Below are positions 4,107 through 5,023 of a stretch of DNA of 5,023 bases, piece by piece (positions within the stretch are counted from its first letter, which is position 1; every line of letters starts with the position of its first letter). The stretch is from an uncultured Clostridia bacterium (GTDB taxonomy: Bacteria > Bacillota > Clostridia > Oscillospirales > Ruminococcaceae). Both the position numbers and the translations under genes were made by a program. The notes below the pieces were generated by a model, which had not been told where the DNA came from, did no database searches, and saw only the letters and a program-made list of their open reading frames with translations. The stretch is taken from NCBI GenBank assembly GCA_947629275.1, contig CANRDG010000145.1, positions 1 to 5,023 on the forward strand, in the 5' to 3' direction.

Positions 4107-5023
4107 ATGATAAGGCAAACATTTTACACAATTAAAAATTCGCTGAGGGAGAAGCCGTTTCTGTACGCTTTGATACTGATAACGCAAACGGTCTCGGTGC
4201 TGTGCGTGTTCTTTTGCTATGGGCTGGTGTACAACGCGTTTTCAAACTATAAAAATGCCGATACCGAGTCCAGATGTTTCACAGCCGAATTTATTGACTA
4301 CTCTGAAAATGCGCCAACATATGATGAACAAGTGAAGCAGCTGCAACAGGTCATGAACTACGACGTGTTCAAAAAGAACATGGCTCAGATTTTCGAGCTG
4401 CTGAAAACCAACCGCTATGACATCAACGTTTATGGATATATAACGATAGACGGCAAGTCGTACCGTGGCGGTGCATATTTTTATACGTGGGATAATATAC
4501 CGGAAAAACCGTTTGAAATACGCGCAAGCGTTGACGGTTACGAGGTCGGCGACGAAATAGTTATAGACGGCAATACATACTTTATTCATGCCCCCGGCGA
4601 AGCAAATGACATCAGCTTTCACCATGGCGAAAATGCACCGACAAGCTTTACGGTCACAGACTTTCTTATAGAAATGGAACGCCAGCCAACGGCTCTCGAA
4701 GCCAAAGATCTTTCAGATAAGGTGCAGGAGCTTTTCCCTCCCATATATTATCTGAATGAGCCCGATATCCCGGAGCTTTTAGAGATACAGCTCACCAACA
4801 CGCAGATAATTTTGTCGGCGGTTATAATGGTGATAGCCGCGCTGAACTGCTCGCTTTGTTACAACTACATAAACCAGAAACGTCGTCAACAGTTTGCAAT
4901 ATTCCGCCTTTGCGGCGCAAGAGGCTATCACAATTTTGCTGTATGCATGGCAGAAGTAATTCTGTATATGCTTGTCGGCAGCGGTATAGCGTATTTACTG
5001 TTTAAGTACGCGCTGTCGCACTG
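4107..5023 (+). CDS. FtsX/MacB-type ABC transporter permease, 3' end beyond the window
   Basis: The frame is open for 305 codons to the edge. The ATG at 4107 is preceded by AAAGGGGG ending nine bases upstream. One helix lies at about 18-44, then an extracytoplasmic domain (about 45-230) holding GDEIVIDGNTYFI at 148-160, the second helix at about 231-253, and the FtsX coupling loop RRQQFAIFRLCGARGYHNFA at 259-278. The third helix (about 279-298) is present; the fourth and the tail, roughly 50 residues judged from the paralogue, are cut off. It aligns along its whole length with the 353-residue protein encoded on the opposite strand, including the N-terminal TIKNSLREKPF and the VIAALNC motif, so the two arose by duplication. 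By analogy the next gene should be a partner permease like the 408-residue protein. The role is probably an exporter or sensor permease with a separate ATPase; the substrate is unknown. Confidence 0.88.
   Translation, partial: MIRQTFYTIKNSLREKPFLYALILITQTVSVLCVFFCYGLVYNAFSNYKNADTESRCFTAEFIDYSENAPTYDEQVKQLQQVMNYDVFKKNMAQIFELLKTNRYDINVYGYITIDGKSYRGGAYFYTWDNIPEKPFEIRASVDGYEVGDEIVIDGNTYFIHAPGEANDISFHHGENAPTSFTVTDFLIEMERQPTALEAKDLSDKVQELFPPIYYLNEPDIPELLEIQLTNTQIILSAVIMVIAALNCSLCYNYINQKRRQQFAIFRLCGARGYHNFAVCMAEVILYMLVGSGIAYLLFKYALSH

Noticed and set aside
3857..4135. 92-codon + strand frame entering the permease start
   Set aside because: No ribosome binding site at its ATG, composition changes midway to a non-protein-like leader, and it overlaps the well-supported permease start in another frame. 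At most its first part is a remnant of a decayed gene.
4242..4625. 127-codon minus strand frame
   Set aside because: Antisense to the permease starting at 4107, which has the membrane helices, FtsX motif and ribosome binding site.

Overview
This window looks like an accessory stretch of a low-to-medium GC Gram-positive chromosome, most likely a gut or rumen clostridium of the Ruminococcus/Oscillospiraceae type. That assignment is an inference from the strong GGAGG-type ribosome binding sites, the AT-rich spacers with TTGACA/TATAAT-like promoters, the free use of ATA isoleucine codons, and the style of the transporter genes. No rRNA, tRNA, CRISPR array, transposase or integrase was recognised.

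Positions 1-870 contain almost no convincing coding sequence. There is a strong bidirectional terminator at the extreme left, a short leftward reading frame ending just before it, two copies of an AATATT-centred palindrome, two related GC-rich hairpin repeats, and possible promoters. From about 796 to 1170 lies a small predicted membrane-anchored protein on the + strand. Its coherent frame has no normal start codon: the good ribosome binding site and ATG just upstream lie in another frame. It is followed by a strong terminator at 1184-1228.

From 3558 down to 1274 (minus strand) lies a two-gene operon. It encodes two FtsX/MacB-type ABC-transporter permeases of 353 and 408 residues whose ends overlap by 4 bases (ATGA). 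A well-formed promoter sits directly upstream. On the other side of a 548-base spacer, a third permease begins at 4107 on the + strand and runs off the right edge. It is a clear paralogue of the 353-residue protein, so two related permease systems are arranged head to head.

The spacer 3559-4106 holds back-to-back promoters. Between them is an exact 7-base direct repeat spaced 11 bases start to start, and a perfect 12-base palindrome overlaps the rightward -10. It also holds a 36-codon ORF that may be a leader peptide or the remnant of a decayed gene. The most plausible reading is a co-regulated pair of exporter-type ABC permeases, possibly peptide- or stress-responsive. The ATP-binding subunit they need is not in the window, so substrate and mechanism stay open. 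I see no clear sign of a wholly new system; the most notable points are the divergent paralogous permeases with their shared control region and the frame conflict in the small membrane protein.
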